Below, piece by piece: positions 8,073-16,332 of a stretch of 64,000 nucleotides of DNA. Position 1 is the first letter of the stretch, and each line of letters begins with the position of its first letter. The stretch spans positions 1,116,001-1,180,000 of the forward strand of contig NZ_WEGH01000003.1 of assembly GCF_009604375.1 (NCBI RefSeq), read 5' to 3'. The notes beneath the pieces were generated by a model that worked only from the letters and a program-made list of their open reading frames with translations, was not told the DNA's origin and made no database searches. The DNA comes from Actinomadura macrotermitis. GTDB taxonomy: Bacteria; Actinomycetota; Actinomycetes; Streptosporangiales; Streptosporangiaceae. The position numbers were made by a program, and so were the translations under genes.

Positions 8073-9089
8073 GTGTCTGCACTCAGCTCGACCAGGCGAG
8101 GCCTGGCGATCGCCGCGCTCAGCGCCGGCCTGGCGGGCCTCGGGCTGCCCGCCTTCGCCGACGCCGTGGTGGCCGCGCCGCACACCGCCGCCGCCCCCGC
8201 CCAGTTCGGTGTCGTCGACCCGCTGATCGACCCGCTCCCGCCCGCCTTCCCCACGCCCTACGGCCTGTCCCCGGTGCCCGGCCCGCTGCCGGCGCCCGAC
8301 CAGGGGCCCGCCGGGCCGGGCGCCACCGCCCCGCCGGCGGCCGGGACCGACCCGACCGTCGACCCGACGCTGCCGAGCACCCCGAGCCCGGTCCCGCCGG
8401 TCCCGCCGGCCGAGCCGAAGCCGGTGGAGCCGAAGCCGGCCGCGCCCGCGCCGACGGTGCCGTCCGAGCCGGCCACGCCCACGGTGCCGACGGCGCCGAG
8501 CGAGCCCGCGCCGACCAAGCCGGCCGAACCCTCCGGCAAGCCCGACAAGCACCCCAAGCCGCCCAAGACGGGTAAGGACCCCAAGCCGAGCGAACCCACC
8601 ACGCCGCCCGAACCCGCCAAGCCGAGCGAGCCGGCCCGGCCCGCCGAGCCGGAGAAGCCGGCCGACCCCAAGCCCGCCGAGCCGCCCGCGACGCCGGCCG
8701 AGCCCGCACCGGCCGAGCCCGCGCCGACCAAGCCGGCCGAGCCGACCGAGCCGAAGCCGGGCGAGCCCGCGCCGGGCGAGCCCGCGCCCGCCCCGAAGCC
8801 GGACCCCAAGCCGGACCCGGAGCTGCCGCCGCCCCCGGCCCACGAGCACCCGCCCGCGCCGCCGGCCGAACCGCCGGCCCCCGCCCCCGTCCCGGACAAG
8901 GGCGGCGACAAGCCCACGCCCCCGGCCCCCGACCCCGCGCCCCACGCGCAGGCCAAGCCGAAGGCGCCCGCCAAGCCCGCGTCCAAGCCCGCCGTCAAGC
9001 CCGCCGTCAAGCCCGCCACCGGCCACAAGGCCCCGGCGAAGCCCGAGCCCAAGCCCGCCAAGGTCACCAAGGTCGCCAAGACCGCCTGA
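8073..9089 (+). CDS. Secreted proline-rich repetitive protein
   Basis: An N-terminal signal peptide (SSTRRGLAIAALSAGLAGLG, ending near AFADA) precedes about 300 residues of low-complexity sequence built from PAEP, KPAEP, EPAPTKP and KPAVKP units. There is no transmembrane helix after the signal, no LPXTG and no catalytic domain. Such Pro/Lys/Glu-rich chains usually span or decorate the cell wall. The GTG start at 8073 follows AGAAAGGAACC. The preceding membrane-anchored propeller gene is 28 bp away and a perfect 14-bp terminator stem follows. The function is unknown. Confidence 0.75.
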   Translation: MSALSSTRRGLAIAALSAGLAGLGLPAFADAVVAAPHTAAAPAQFGVVDPLIDPLPPAFPTPYGLSPVPGPLPAPDQGPAGPGATAPPAAGTDPTVDPTLPSTPSPVPPVPPAEPKPVEPKPAAPAPTVPSEPATPTVPTAPSEPAPTKPAEPSGKPDKHPKPPKTGKDPKPSEPTTPPEPAKPSEPARPAEPEKPADPKPAEPPATPAEPAPAEPAPTKPAEPTEPKPGEPAPGEPAPAPKPDPKPDPELPPPPAHEHPPAPPAEPPAPAPVPDKGGDKPTPPAPDPAPHAQAKPKAPAKPASKPAVKPAVKPATGHKAPAKPEPKPAKVTKVAKTA

Positions 9090-9096
9090 CCGGCAC

Positions 9097-9131
9097 CCGG
9101 AGCCCCGGCCGTCCGCCGGCCGGGGCTCCGG
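9097..9131 (+). terminator. GC-rich terminator hairpin
   Basis: CCGGAGCCCCGGCC (9097-9110) and GGCCGGGGCTCCGG (9118-9131) pair perfectly over 14 bp around a 7-nt loop. The hairpin starts 8 bp after the proline-rich gene stop. There is no T-run, as is common in actinomycetes. Confidence 0.75.
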
Positions 9132-9210
9132 CACGTCCCGGCCCCCTGATCGGGATGTCACCCGAACGGCATAAGCTGTCCCTTTCCGTCAGCCGCGAGG
9201 AGCAGCCCGC

Positions 9211-11631
9211 ATGTCGTCCCCGGTCACCGGCCGGCCTTCCAGCGTGAAGGACCAGGAGATCGCCGCCGAGCAGCGCTACGTCGACGTGGCCTACGGCCGG
9301 CTCGAGGAGATGCGCGCCGACGCCCAGGCGATGCTGCGCGAGGGCTTCCGGCAGGCACAGGCCGGCACCAAGGCGTCGCTGGTCGACCGCGACGCGATGG
9401 TGCACCAGGCCGCGCTGCGCGCCCAGGCCCTCGACATCGCCGACGACGGCCTGGTCTTCGGCCGCCTCGACCTGTTCCCGCGCCCGCCCGAGAACGGGCA
9501 GGAGCCGTCCGGCCGGGTGGAGAACGGGCGCGAGGTCCGCTACGTCGGCCGGATCGGGGTGCGCACCCGCGACCACGACTCCCTGGTGATCGACTGGCGG
9601 GCGCCCGCCGCCGAGGACTTCTACCGCGCCACCCCCGAGGACCCGCGCGGGGTGATCCGCCGCCGGGTGCTGCACTCGCGCGGGCACGCCGTGGTCGACC
9701 TGGAGGACGACCTGCTCGACCCGGCCGCCGCCGACGGGCTCACCGTCGTCGGCGACGGCGCGTTCCTGGCCTCGCTCGCGCGCACCCGCGAGGGCGCGAT
9801 GCGCGACATCGTCGCGACCATCCAGCGCGAGCAGGACGAGGTCATCCGCGCGCCCGCCGACGGCACCGTCCTGGTGCGCGGCGCCCCCGGCACCGGCAAG
9901 ACCGCCGTCGCCCTGCACCGCGTCGCCTACCTGCTGTTCCGGCACCGCCGCCGGTTCGGCTCCCGCGGCGTGCTCGTGGTCGGCCCGAACCGCCGCTTCA
10001 CCGCCTACATCGAGCGCGTGCTGCCCTCCCTCGGCGAGGGGTCGGCGACGCTGCGCTCGCTCGGCGACCTGGTGCCGGGCGTCACCGCGACCGGCCACGA
10101 CACCCCCGAGCTGGCCCGGCACAAGGGCGCGGAGGCGATGGCGGCGGTGCTGCGCCGCGCCGTCGCCGACCACGCGCCCGGCGCGCCGAACGAGCTGCGC
10201 GTGGTGTTCCGCGGCGTCGTCGTCCGGCTGGACCGCGGCGCCCTGGACAAGATCCGCGCCGAGGTGCACCGGCGCACCCGCGGCAGCGTCAACGCCGGCC
10301 GCGGCCGCGCCGCCGAGGCCCTGCTGGACGCGCTGTGGCGGCGCTTCACCGACACCGGCGGCCAGGAGGCCGAGGAGGTCGACGGCCAGACCGGGCTGTG
10401 GAACGCGATCCTGGCCGCCGACGGCCTCGGCGAGCTGGACAGGCCGGGCGGCGATTCCGCGCAGACCGACCGCGGCCGCTTCGACACCGTCGTCCGCGAG
10501 CAGCGCGCCTTCACCGACTTCCTGATCGCCTGGTGGCCGATGCGCCGCCCGCAGGAGGTGCTGTCGGCGCTCGGCGACCCGGCCCGGCTGCGCCGCGCCG
10601 CCGCCCGCGACCTGGACCCGGCCGCGATCGGGCCGCTCGCGGCGTCCTTCGCCGGCCCCGGCGTCTCCTACCAGGACGTCGCGCTGCTCGACGAGATCGA
10701 CGCGCTGCTCGGCCCGCCGCCGCGCCCGTCCCGCCGCCGCGCCCGCGAGGACGACCCGTTCGTGGTGGACGGCGTCAACATCCTCACCGGCGAGGAGGTC
10801 GCCGACGAGTCGTGGGAGCCGGAGATGCAGGAGCTCACCACCTCCATCGAGCGGCTGGAGCGGGCCCGCCGCGTCGACGACGGCGTCGTGGAGGAGCGCC
10901 CCGAGTACGCGCACATCGTCGTCGACGAGGCGCAGGACCTGTCCCCGATGCAGTGGCGCATGCTCGGCCGCCGCGGCCGCCAGGCCAGCTGGACGATCGT
11001 GGAGGACCCGGCGCAGAGCGCCTGGGAGGACCTGGCCGCGGCGCGGCAGGCCATGGACGCCGCGCTCGGCGGCGAGCCGCCCCGCTCCCGCGGCGGCCGG
11101 GGGCGCCGCCCCCGCAAGCCGCCCGCGGCGGCCCGCACCGTCCGGCACGAGTACGAGCTGACCACCAACTACCGCAACTCCACCGAGATCGCCGCCGTCT
11201 CGGCCCGGGTCCTCGCGCTGGCGCTGCCCGAGGCCCGGCCGGCCCGCGCCGTCCGCGAGTCCGGCATCGACCCGCTGGTCGAGCTGGTCGCCCCGGGCGG
11301 CCTCATGGCGGCCACCCGCGCCGCCGCCGAGACCCTGCTGGACCAGGTCGAGGGCACCATCGGCGTGATCGTCCCGCTTCCGGACGGCGGCTCCTGGACC
11401 GCCGCCGACCGCGACCGCCTCGCCGCCGGCCTGCCCGACCGCGTCCAGGTCCTGGACGTCCTGGAGGCCAAGGGCCTGGAGTTCGACGCCGCGGTCATCG
11501 CCGCCCCCGAGACCGTCGCGTCCCAGTCCCCCCGGGGCCTGCGCGTCCTGTACGTGGCCGTCTCCCGCGCCACCCAGCGCCTGACCGTCCTCACCGCCGA
11601 CCCCACCTGGCGGACCACCCTGACCGCCTGA
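9211..11631 (+). CDS. HelD-family UvrD-like helicase/ATPase (RNA polymerase recycling)
   Basis: The 806-residue protein is a superfamily 1 ATPase of the HelD type. A charged N-terminal helix pair (RYVDVAYGRLEEMRADAQAM) precedes Walker A GAPGTGKTAVALHR (about 224-237). Later come VVDEAQDLSPMQWRML (Walker B, about 571-586), the ELTTNYRNS motif, and the C-terminal VLDVLEAKGLEFDAAVI and YVAVSRATQRL. HelD proteins bind RNA polymerase and release stalled complexes; some actinobacterial members (HelR) give rifamycin tolerance. I saw no rifamycin-associated element upstream, so the HelR role is only possible. The start follows GAGGAGC. The gene stands alone and ends in a hairpin shared with the convergent small gene. 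Confidence 0.88.
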   Translation: MSSPVTGRPSSVKDQEIAAEQRYVDVAYGRLEEMRADAQAMLREGFRQAQAGTKASLVDRDAMVHQAALRAQALDIADDGLVFGRLDLFPRPPENGQEPSGRVENGREVRYVGRIGVRTRDHDSLVIDWRAPAAEDFYRATPEDPRGVIRRRVLHSRGHAVVDLEDDLLDPAAADGLTVVGDGAFLASLARTREGAMRDIVATIQREQDEVIRAPADGTVLVRGAPGTGKTAVALHRVAYLLFRHRRRFGSRGVLVVGPNRRFTAYIERVLPSLGEGSATLRSLGDLVPGVTATGHDTPELARHKGAEAMAAVLRRAVADHAPGAPNELRVVFRGVVVRLDRGALDKIRAEVHRRTRGSVNAGRGRAAEALLDALWRRFTDTGGQEAEEVDGQTGLWNAILAADGLGELDRPGGDSAQTDRGRFDTVVREQRAFTDFLIAWWPMRRPQEVLSALGDPARLRRAAARDLDPAAIGPLAASFAGPGVSYQDVALLDEIDALLGPPPRPSRRRAREDDPFVVDGVNILTGEEVADESWEPEMQELTTSIERLERARRVDDGVVEERPEYAHIVVDEAQDLSPMQWRMLGRRGRQASWTIVEDPAQSAWEDLAAARQAMDAALGGEPPRSRGGRGRRPRKPPAAARTVRHEYELTTNYRNSTEIAAVSARVLALALPEARPARAVRESGIDPLVELVAPGGLMAATRAAAETLLDQVEGTIGVIVPLPDGGSWTAADRDRLAAGLPDRVQVLDVLEAKGLEFDAAVIAAPETVASQSPRGLRVLYVAVSRATQRLTVLTADPTWRTTLTA

Positions 11632-11633
11632 CC

Positions 11634-11673
11634 GCCTGACCCGCCGGAGCGCCCGCGCCCCGGCGGGTCAGGC
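11634..11673. terminator. Bidirectional terminator between convergent genes
   Basis: GCCTGACCCGCCGG (11634-11647) and CCGGCGGGTCAGGC (11660-11673) form a perfect 14-bp stem with a 12-nt loop. It lies just after the helicase stop and overlaps the stop codon of the leftward gene, so it can end transcripts from both sides. Confidence 0.7.
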
Positions 11674-11955
11674 GACGGCGCGGGGCCCGGCGGCGATCCG
11701 TACGCCGCTGCGCGCCGTGGGGCGCTCGGCGCTCAGGTCGAGGGCGTCGCGCCGGGCGGTCGTCCACTCGCCGGTGAGGTCGATCTCGGCGCCGTCCGCC
11801 CGCTCCCCGGTGAGATCGCAGCCCGCCCGGGGGGCGGAGCGCTGCTCTTCGGTGAGGTCGAGCTCCGGGCCGGAGGCGCCGGTCCGCCGTTCCGTGTGCC
11901 GCATCATCGCTCCCGACCGGTCCCGCTTCGCGCGGCACAGCATGTGGGTCTTCAT
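11668..11955 (-). CDS. Small protein with repeated DLT/DLS motifs
   Basis: This frame encodes 95 residues. ATG 11955 is supported by AAAGAGG 10 bp upstream. The N-terminal third is basic (MKTHMLCRAKRDR). The rest has four copies of a short unit: ELDLTEE, CDLTGER, EIDLTGEW and LDLSAER, 13-15 residues apart. This spacing is not the strict five-residue step of pentapeptide-repeat proteins. The protein lacks a signal peptide and a membrane helix. It converges with the helicase gene. I do not recognise a family. It could be a small regulatory or adaptor protein, or a precursor peptide, but no maturation enzyme is nearby. Confidence 0.5.
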   Translation of the reverse strand: MKTHMLCRAKRDRSGAMMRHTERRTGASGPELDLTEEQRSAPRAGCDLTGERADGAEIDLTGEWTTARRDALDLSAERPTARSGVRIAAGPRAVA

Positions 11956-12391
11956 CGGCTTGGGCCTCTTTGTCGTTCGGGAGGGGCCACCGCGCGGCGT
12001 TCCGGCCGTCCGGCCGGGCCGTGGACCGGGATGGTGTCGGTTCGCATTCCGATCACGCCCCGCCTTTCCCTTTTGCGGATTTTCAGATCTTTTGTTACTT
12101 GTGAGGCTTCTGAGGCGCGGCACACCATTTCCAGGGTCTTCCGTCAGGATCTGGCAAACCTTCCCCGGCTATCTCGTTGGTGCTGGTGACTTATTCAGCT
12201 CAGGCGGCTAGGCTCGGTCTCGCAATCCAGGCTGTCTAGACAGCTCAGCTACCTTGACCATTCCACGGATACTGGCCAGTAAACTTTTGATCATGGAAAA
12301 TGGAGGTGATTAAGTCAGGTGACGCAAGAGGCCTACGCCATACCCTTCGTTTAAGCCATCTGGACGTTTGGGACCGCCGGGAGGCAGCACC
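11956..12391. other. Intergenic region with a GntR-type operator
   Basis: This stretch of about 435 bp is less GC-rich than its flanks and holds no convincing gene. It contains the divergent upstream regions of the small DLT/DLS protein and of the GntR regulator, and the palindrome at 12231-12244. Confidence 0.5.
12231..12244. promoter_or_regulatory. Palindrome GCTGTCTAGACAGC, candidate HutC-type operator
   Basis: This is a perfect 14-bp palindrome centred on GTCTAGAC. That core matches the known consensus (GTnTAnAC) of HutC-subfamily GntR regulators such as DasR/NagR. It lies about 150 bp upstream of a HutC-type GntR gene, suggesting autoregulation. Confidence 0.5.
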
Positions 12392-13180
12392 GTGGCCAAC
12401 ACGCCGCGCTACATGGAGATCGCCAACGAGCTGCGCCAGCAGATCACCACCGGCAGGCTGCGGCCCGGCGACCAGCTGCCGACCGAGGCCGAGCTGGCCA
12501 AACAGCACGAGACGGCGCGCAACACCATCCGGGACGCCATCGGCATCCTCAAGAACCTGCGCCTGGTCGAGGCCCGCTCGGGCATCGGCACCTTCGTGGC
12601 GATCCCGCCCGTCCGCTACAAGGTCACCCTGACGCCGGACGAGCGGACCGGCTTCGGCGGCGGAGAGGGCAAGGCGTGGGTCGCCGAGGCCGAGGCGAAG
12701 GGGCGCACCGCGCGCACCGGCGACACCGAGGTGCACATCAAGGTCGCCACGCCGGTCATGGCCGAGGCGCTGAACGTCAGCACCACCGAGTCCCTGGTCG
12801 GCCGGCACCAGGAGCGCTACATCGACGAGGTGGCCTGGTCGCTGCAGACCTCCTACTACCCCATGGACTTCGTCACCAGGGGGGCGACGGAACTGCTCCG
12901 CAACACCGACATCGACCAGGGCACGATGGACTACCTGGAAGAAAGCCTGGGCATCAAGCAGGTCGGATACCGGGACGAGATCGTGGTGCGTCCACCCGAC
13001 GCCCGCGAGGTCGACTTCTTCAACATCCCGGACAGCGGTGCCGTGCAGATCCTCGAACACCGCCGCACCGCCTTCGACGCGCACGGCCACCCTTGCCGTT
13101 ACACGGTCACCGCCTATCCCACGGACCGCAACATCTTCGTCATCGAAGCCATGCTTCCCGTGCCCGACGAGACCGCGTGA
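12392..13180 (+). CDS. GntR-family (HutC/UTRA) transcriptional regulator
   Basis: The 262-residue protein has an N-terminal winged helix (YMEIANELRQQITTGRLRPG, then LPTEAELAKQHETARNTIRD, residues about 7-50). A UTRA effector domain follows, with SLVGRHQERYIDEVAWSLQTS and the C-terminal VQILEHRRTAFDAHGHPCRY. GTG 12392 has GGGAGG 7 bp upstream. HutC-type regulators usually sense a small sugar-like or acidic ligand; the ligand is unknown. It is followed by a DUF6292-like protein and an acetyltransferase. That neighbourhood is common in actinomycete accessory DNA, although this one sits on the chromosomal side of the element border. Confidence 0.88.
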   Translation: MANTPRYMEIANELRQQITTGRLRPGDQLPTEAELAKQHETARNTIRDAIGILKNLRLVEARSGIGTFVAIPPVRYKVTLTPDERTGFGGGEGKAWVAEAEAKGRTARTGDTEVHIKVATPVMAEALNVSTTESLVGRHQERYIDEVAWSLQTSYYPMDFVTRGATELLRNTDIDQGTMDYLEESLGIKQVGYRDEIVVRPPDAREVDFFNIPDSGAVQILEHRRTAFDAHGHPCRYTVTAYPTDRNIFVIEAMLPVPDETA

Positions 13181-13286
13181 GCGGCGAACATTCTCCGCAC
13201 GGCCTTTTCCTCTCTTCGACCACTCCTGTCTTCACCACTAGGGGCGGCGCAGGGCGCGTCGCCTGTTTCCCATAGTTGGAGTCCAC

Positions 13287-13706
13287 ATGTCCATCGACAT
13301 CACACCGGCACCGCACGAGGACCCGGCTCTCGAGCTCCTGCGGCCGTACCTCACCGAGGCGGTGCTGGCCCTGCACAACGCCGGCGTCACCGTCGTGCGC
13401 AGCTGGCTCGACCCGAGCGGCCCGCGAGACGCCACCATCGTGCTCGCCGACGGCCGCGCGCTGGTGTGGGACGAGGAGACGGGCTGGCGGGTCGGGCCCT
13501 ACGTGGCCGGCGAGCAGGGTGTTCGCACCGTCCTCGCCGATGCCGTCCACCTGGGCGGGGGTGTCCTGCCCGTGCCGTCCGAAGTCGTCTGGCGGCTCCT
13601 GGCGGGCATCACCGGGTCCTGCGTGAAGTACCGCGCCCACGACGAGAACCCCGCCGCGTTCGACGCCGTGGTCCGCGCTCTCGCACCGGCCCGCGTTCTC
13701 GCCTAG
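13287..13706 (+). CDS. DUF6292-like protein
   Basis: This 139-residue soluble protein has the conserved-looking core VVRSWLDPSGPRDATIVLAD, then GRALVWDEETGWRVGPY and LGGGVLPVPSEVVWRLLAG. I associate these with DUF6292 proteins that often neighbour GntR regulators in actinomycetes; the assignment is from memory of the family. No catalytic motif is visible. ATG 13287 has a modest upstream purine stretch. A hairpin follows the stop. The function is unknown. Confidence 0.65.
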   Translation: MSIDITPAPHEDPALELLRPYLTEAVLALHNAGVTVVRSWLDPSGPRDATIVLADGRALVWDEETGWRVGPYVAGEQGVRTVLADAVHLGGGVLPVPSEVVWRLLAGITGSCVKYRAHDENPAAFDAVVRALAPARVLA

Positions 13707-13732
13707 GTCCCGCGACGGCTTCTGCCGCGACG

Positions 13733-13773
13733 CCGCCGTGCCGCTCCACCGGTTCCCCGGGGTGGCACGGCGG
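13733..13773 (+). terminator. Hairpin after the DUF6292-like gene
   Basis: CCGCCGTGCC (13733-13742) pairs with GGCACGGCGG (13764-13773), and an inner CCACC/GGGTGG pairing extends the stem. No T-run follows. Confidence 0.55.
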
Positions 13774-13914
13774 TCGCGCATCCACGCTCCGCATGTCTAT
13801 TTCGACCGGCTTGTCTGAGTTAACGTAAGGGTTTGACCGGCAGCGGGCGCGCGTGAGGCTTCGGCACGGCGCTGTGAGTGAGTGTGTGTTTCGTCGTCGC
13901 GAACAGGACCGAAC

Positions 13915-14559
13915 GTGGTATCCAGCTTTCGGCTTCGCCCGGCCTTCGCCGGGGACTGCGGCACCGTCCTCCGGCTCATCTCTCAGGCGTCCGCCTGGCT
14001 GCAGAGCATCGGCAGCGACCAGTGGCAGCGGCCCTGGCCCACCCGGGTACAGCGCGACCAGCGGGTGTGGGACGCCCTGCTGCGCGGGGAGACCTGGATG
14101 CTCTGCGACGGGCTCGCCCCGATCGCCACGGTGAGCGCCACCCTGAAGGCGAACGAGGACCTGTGGGGCGAACCCGGGGACACCGCGATCTACCTGCACC
14201 GGCTGGTGGTCGACCGCCGCTACGGAGGACAGGGCCTCGGCGCGCTGCTGCTGAACTGGGTCGGCGAGTGCGCCCTGCACGAGCACGCGGCGCACTGCCT
14301 CCGGATCGACGTGTGGTCCAAGAACACAGCGCTGCAGCGCTACTACCACGAGCAGGGCTTCACGCGGGTCCACCGGGAGATCAAGATCCCTGACTACCCC
14401 GCCGGAGTGCTGCTCGAACGGGACATCCGCGCGTTCCGGGCCGTCCCTTCGACGCCGTTCCTGGTGGAGCCCTCGTTGGGCACGGTGCTCAGCGGGCGCC
14501 CGGTCCGGCAGGGCGGGTGGCTGGAAGAACCGGTGCCGCAGACGCCCTGGGCCTCATGA
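13915..14559 (+). CDS. GNAT-family N-acetyltransferase
   Basis: A 214-residue GNAT domain protein. The acetyl-CoA binding motif A reads LVVDRRYGGQGLGALLLNW, followed by LRIDVWSKNTALQRYYHEQG, where GNAT enzymes place the motif B tyrosine. A C-terminal tail of about 45 residues extends beyond the fold. The start is taken as GTG 13915 with CAGGA upstream, because the codons before it look non-coding. It converges with the envelope operon 19 bp downstream. The substrate is unknown; the neighbouring GntR gene may control it. Confidence 0.8.
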   Translation: MVSSFRLRPAFAGDCGTVLRLISQASAWLQSIGSDQWQRPWPTRVQRDQRVWDALLRGETWMLCDGLAPIATVSATLKANEDLWGEPGDTAIYLHRLVVDRRYGGQGLGALLLNWVGECALHEHAAHCLRIDVWSKNTALQRYYHEQGFTRVHREIKIPDYPAGVLLERDIRAFRAVPSTPFLVEPSLGTVLSGRPVRQGGWLEEPVPQTPWAS

Positions 14560-14577
14560 CGCCGCGGCCGGCACCCG

Positions 14578-15459
14578 TCAGATGATGGGGGGGCGGCCGG
14601 TGCGGGTCATGCGCCAGGCCGTGCCCCAGGAGATGGGGCGGCGCGGGCCCGCCGGCTTGCGCCAGCCCTCGGCGAAGCCCTTGAACCACGGCTTCAGCGC
14701 GGCCGGACGCCGTTCGCGCAGCAGGGTCATGCCGACCCAGACCGCCAGGTAGGTGAGCGCCAGCGGCCACGGCAGGTTGCGGCGCGCCAGCCACACCCGG
14801 TTGCGGGCGTTGTAGCGGTAGAACATCTCGTGCCGGGTCGGCAGGACGGCCGGGTGGAACATCACCGCCGACGCGTCGTACACGATCCGGTAGCCCGCGT
14901 TCAGGACCTGCCAGGCCAGGTCGGTCTCCTCGTGGGCGTAGAAGAAGTCCTCCGGCAGGCCGCCGCCCGCGTCCCAGGCGGCGCGGCGCACCGCGCAGGC
15001 GCCGCCGAGGAACGTGGTGACCTCCGAGGAGCGCTCGGGGTCGCCCGCGCGCAGCCGGGGGACGTGCCGGCGCTCGCCGCGGCCGCCCTCGGGGTCGCGG
15101 ACCCGGAACGAGACGATGCCGAGGTCGGGCTCGGCGGAGAACCGGTCGCGCAGGTGCGCGCCGAGCCGGTTGGAGCGGTACCAGCCGTCGTCGTCGAGGA
15201 ACAGGATCACATCGCCCGAGGACGCCTCGACGCCCCGGTTGCGGCCGGCCGGGATGCCGACGTTGCGCGGCAGCGCGAGCGTGCGCACCCGCTCGTCGTC
15301 GAAGGGCGGCAGCCCCGCCCGCTCACCGGCGGGGTCCGCGCCGTTGCCGACGAGCACGACCTCCACGTCCACGTGCTCCTGCTCCAGCGCACTGTTGATG
15401 GCGCGGGCCAGCTCCTGCGGCCGGTTCCCCATGGTGAGGACGACGACGGACAGTTTCAT
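14578..15459 (-). CDS. Glycosyltransferase family 2
   Basis: The 293-residue protein has a GT-A fold: MKLSVVVLTMGNRPQELARA at the start, then SGDVILFLDDDGWYRSNRL (metal-binding DDD) and LGGACAVRRAAWDAGGG. FFYAHEETDLAWQVLNAG carries the ED motif. The C-terminal part has a hydrophobic helix (PLALTYLAVWVGMTLL), so it may sit at the membrane. It is the last gene of the leftward operon beginning at 20340, with its ATG immediately after the stop of the CDP-alcohol transferase. It probably adds a sugar to the glycopolymer made by this operon. Confidence 0.88.
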   Translation of the reverse strand: MKLSVVVLTMGNRPQELARAINSALEQEHVDVEVVLVGNGADPAGERAGLPPFDDERVRTLALPRNVGIPAGRNRGVEASSGDVILFLDDDGWYRSNRLGAHLRDRFSAEPDLGIVSFRVRDPEGGRGERRHVPRLRAGDPERSSEVTTFLGGACAVRRAAWDAGGGLPEDFFYAHEETDLAWQVLNAGYRIVYDASAVMFHPAVLPTRHEMFYRYNARNRVWLARRNLPWPLALTYLAVWVGMTLLRERRPAALKPWFKGFAEGWRKPAGPRRPISWGTAWRMTRTGRPPII

Positions 15460-16332
15460 TTACTTGAGTCTCCGGGAGGCGATGATGCTGATCAGGTGCA
15501 GCAGCGTCTGCAGCACCGCGACGGCGGCGACCGCGACGGCCAGCACCCGGGTCGCGGCCGGGGTGCCGGTGCCGAGCGCCACGTCCAGACCGGCGGCGAG
15601 CAGGATCAGCAGTGACAGCTCGACCGCGCCGATGATGCGGTGGAAGCGCAGCATCGAGGCGGCCTGCCGGGCCAGCGCGATGCGGGTGGAGCGCGGGCGC
15701 AGCGCCCGGTCGCCGCCCGCGGGGTCGGCGGGCAGGCCCGACTTGGCGCGGGCCACCACCACGTTGTCGGTCTCGGCCTTGATCAGCGCGGCGCCGAGCG
15801 CGGCGACCAGCCCGAGCTCGACGTAGCCGCCGCTGTGCCAGCCGCCCTGCGCGGCGAAGCCGAGCCCGATCAGCAGCGACACCTCCGACAGGTAGTGCCC
15901 GATGCGGTCCAGGAACACCCCGGCGACCGAGGTCTGCCGCAGGTAGCGGGCCACCTCGCCGTCCACGCAGTCCAGCAGCAGGTAGACCTGGATGAGCACG
16001 GCGCCGCCGAGCGCCGCCCACAGCGCGCCCATGCCGGCGAGCGGCAGCGACACCACCACGCCCGCGACGATGCCGCTCAGCATCATCAGGTAGGTGAGCT
16101 GGTTCGGGGAGAAGCCGAGGCGCAGCGCGAGCCAGGAGAAGTACGGCGACAGGTCGCGCATGTAGATGCGGCCGGCCCAGTGCTCCTCGTTGCGCCGGTC
16201 CTTCAGGCCGGGCGGCTGCCCGTGCCGCCGGACGTCGGCGACCTTGGCCTGCTTGCGCGAGGGCCGCAGGTCGTCGCCGGCGCGGATGCCGCCGCCGGGC
16301 GGGGGGCCCGGCTCGGGGGCCTCAGCCTCCAT
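15460..16332 (-). CDS. CDP-alcohol phosphotransferase with altered last active-site residue
   Basis: This is a polytopic membrane enzyme of about 290 residues that would move a phospho-alcohol from a CDP-alcohol to an acceptor. The family motif reads DCVDGEVAR, then G, then LDRIGH. The first three Asp residues are present, but the fourth position, normally the catalytic-base Asp, is His. Several membrane helices follow (VELSLLILLAAGLDVALG, VLAVAVAAVAVLQTLLHLI). ATG 16332 overlaps the upstream gene by 11 bp. It lies next to the glycerol-1-phosphate-dehydrogenase-like gene, pointing to a polyol-phosphate substrate. Confidence 0.85.
   Translation of the reverse strand: MEAEAPEPGPPPGGGIRAGDDLRPSRKQAKVADVRRHGQPPGLKDRRNEEHWAGRIYMRDLSPYFSWLALRLGFSPNQLTYLMMLSGIVAGVVVSLPLAGMGALWAALGGAVLIQVYLLLDCVDGEVARYLRQTSVAGVFLDRIGHYLSEVSLLIGLGFAAQGGWHSGGYVELGLVAALGAALIKAETDNVVVARAKSGLPADPAGGDRALRPRSTRIALARQAASMLRFHRIIGAVELSLLILLAAGLDVALGTGTPAATRVLAVAVAAVAVLQTLLHLISIIASRRLK

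Noticed and set aside
9132..9210. Rifamycin-associated element upstream of the HelD-type gene
   Set aside because: No inverted repeat of the expected type is visible in the promoter region, so a specific rifamycin-response role is not claimed.
9064..11148. Long open frame on the minus strand opposite the helicase gene
   Set aside because: It mirrors the codon periodicity of the helicase and yields Ala/Gly/Arg/Val-rich nonsense; the plus-strand protein has clear motifs.
11668..11955. RiPP precursor with dedicated maturation system
   Set aside because: No ATP-grasp, radical SAM, lanthipeptide or YcaO gene lies nearby; neighbours are a helicase and a GntR regulator.
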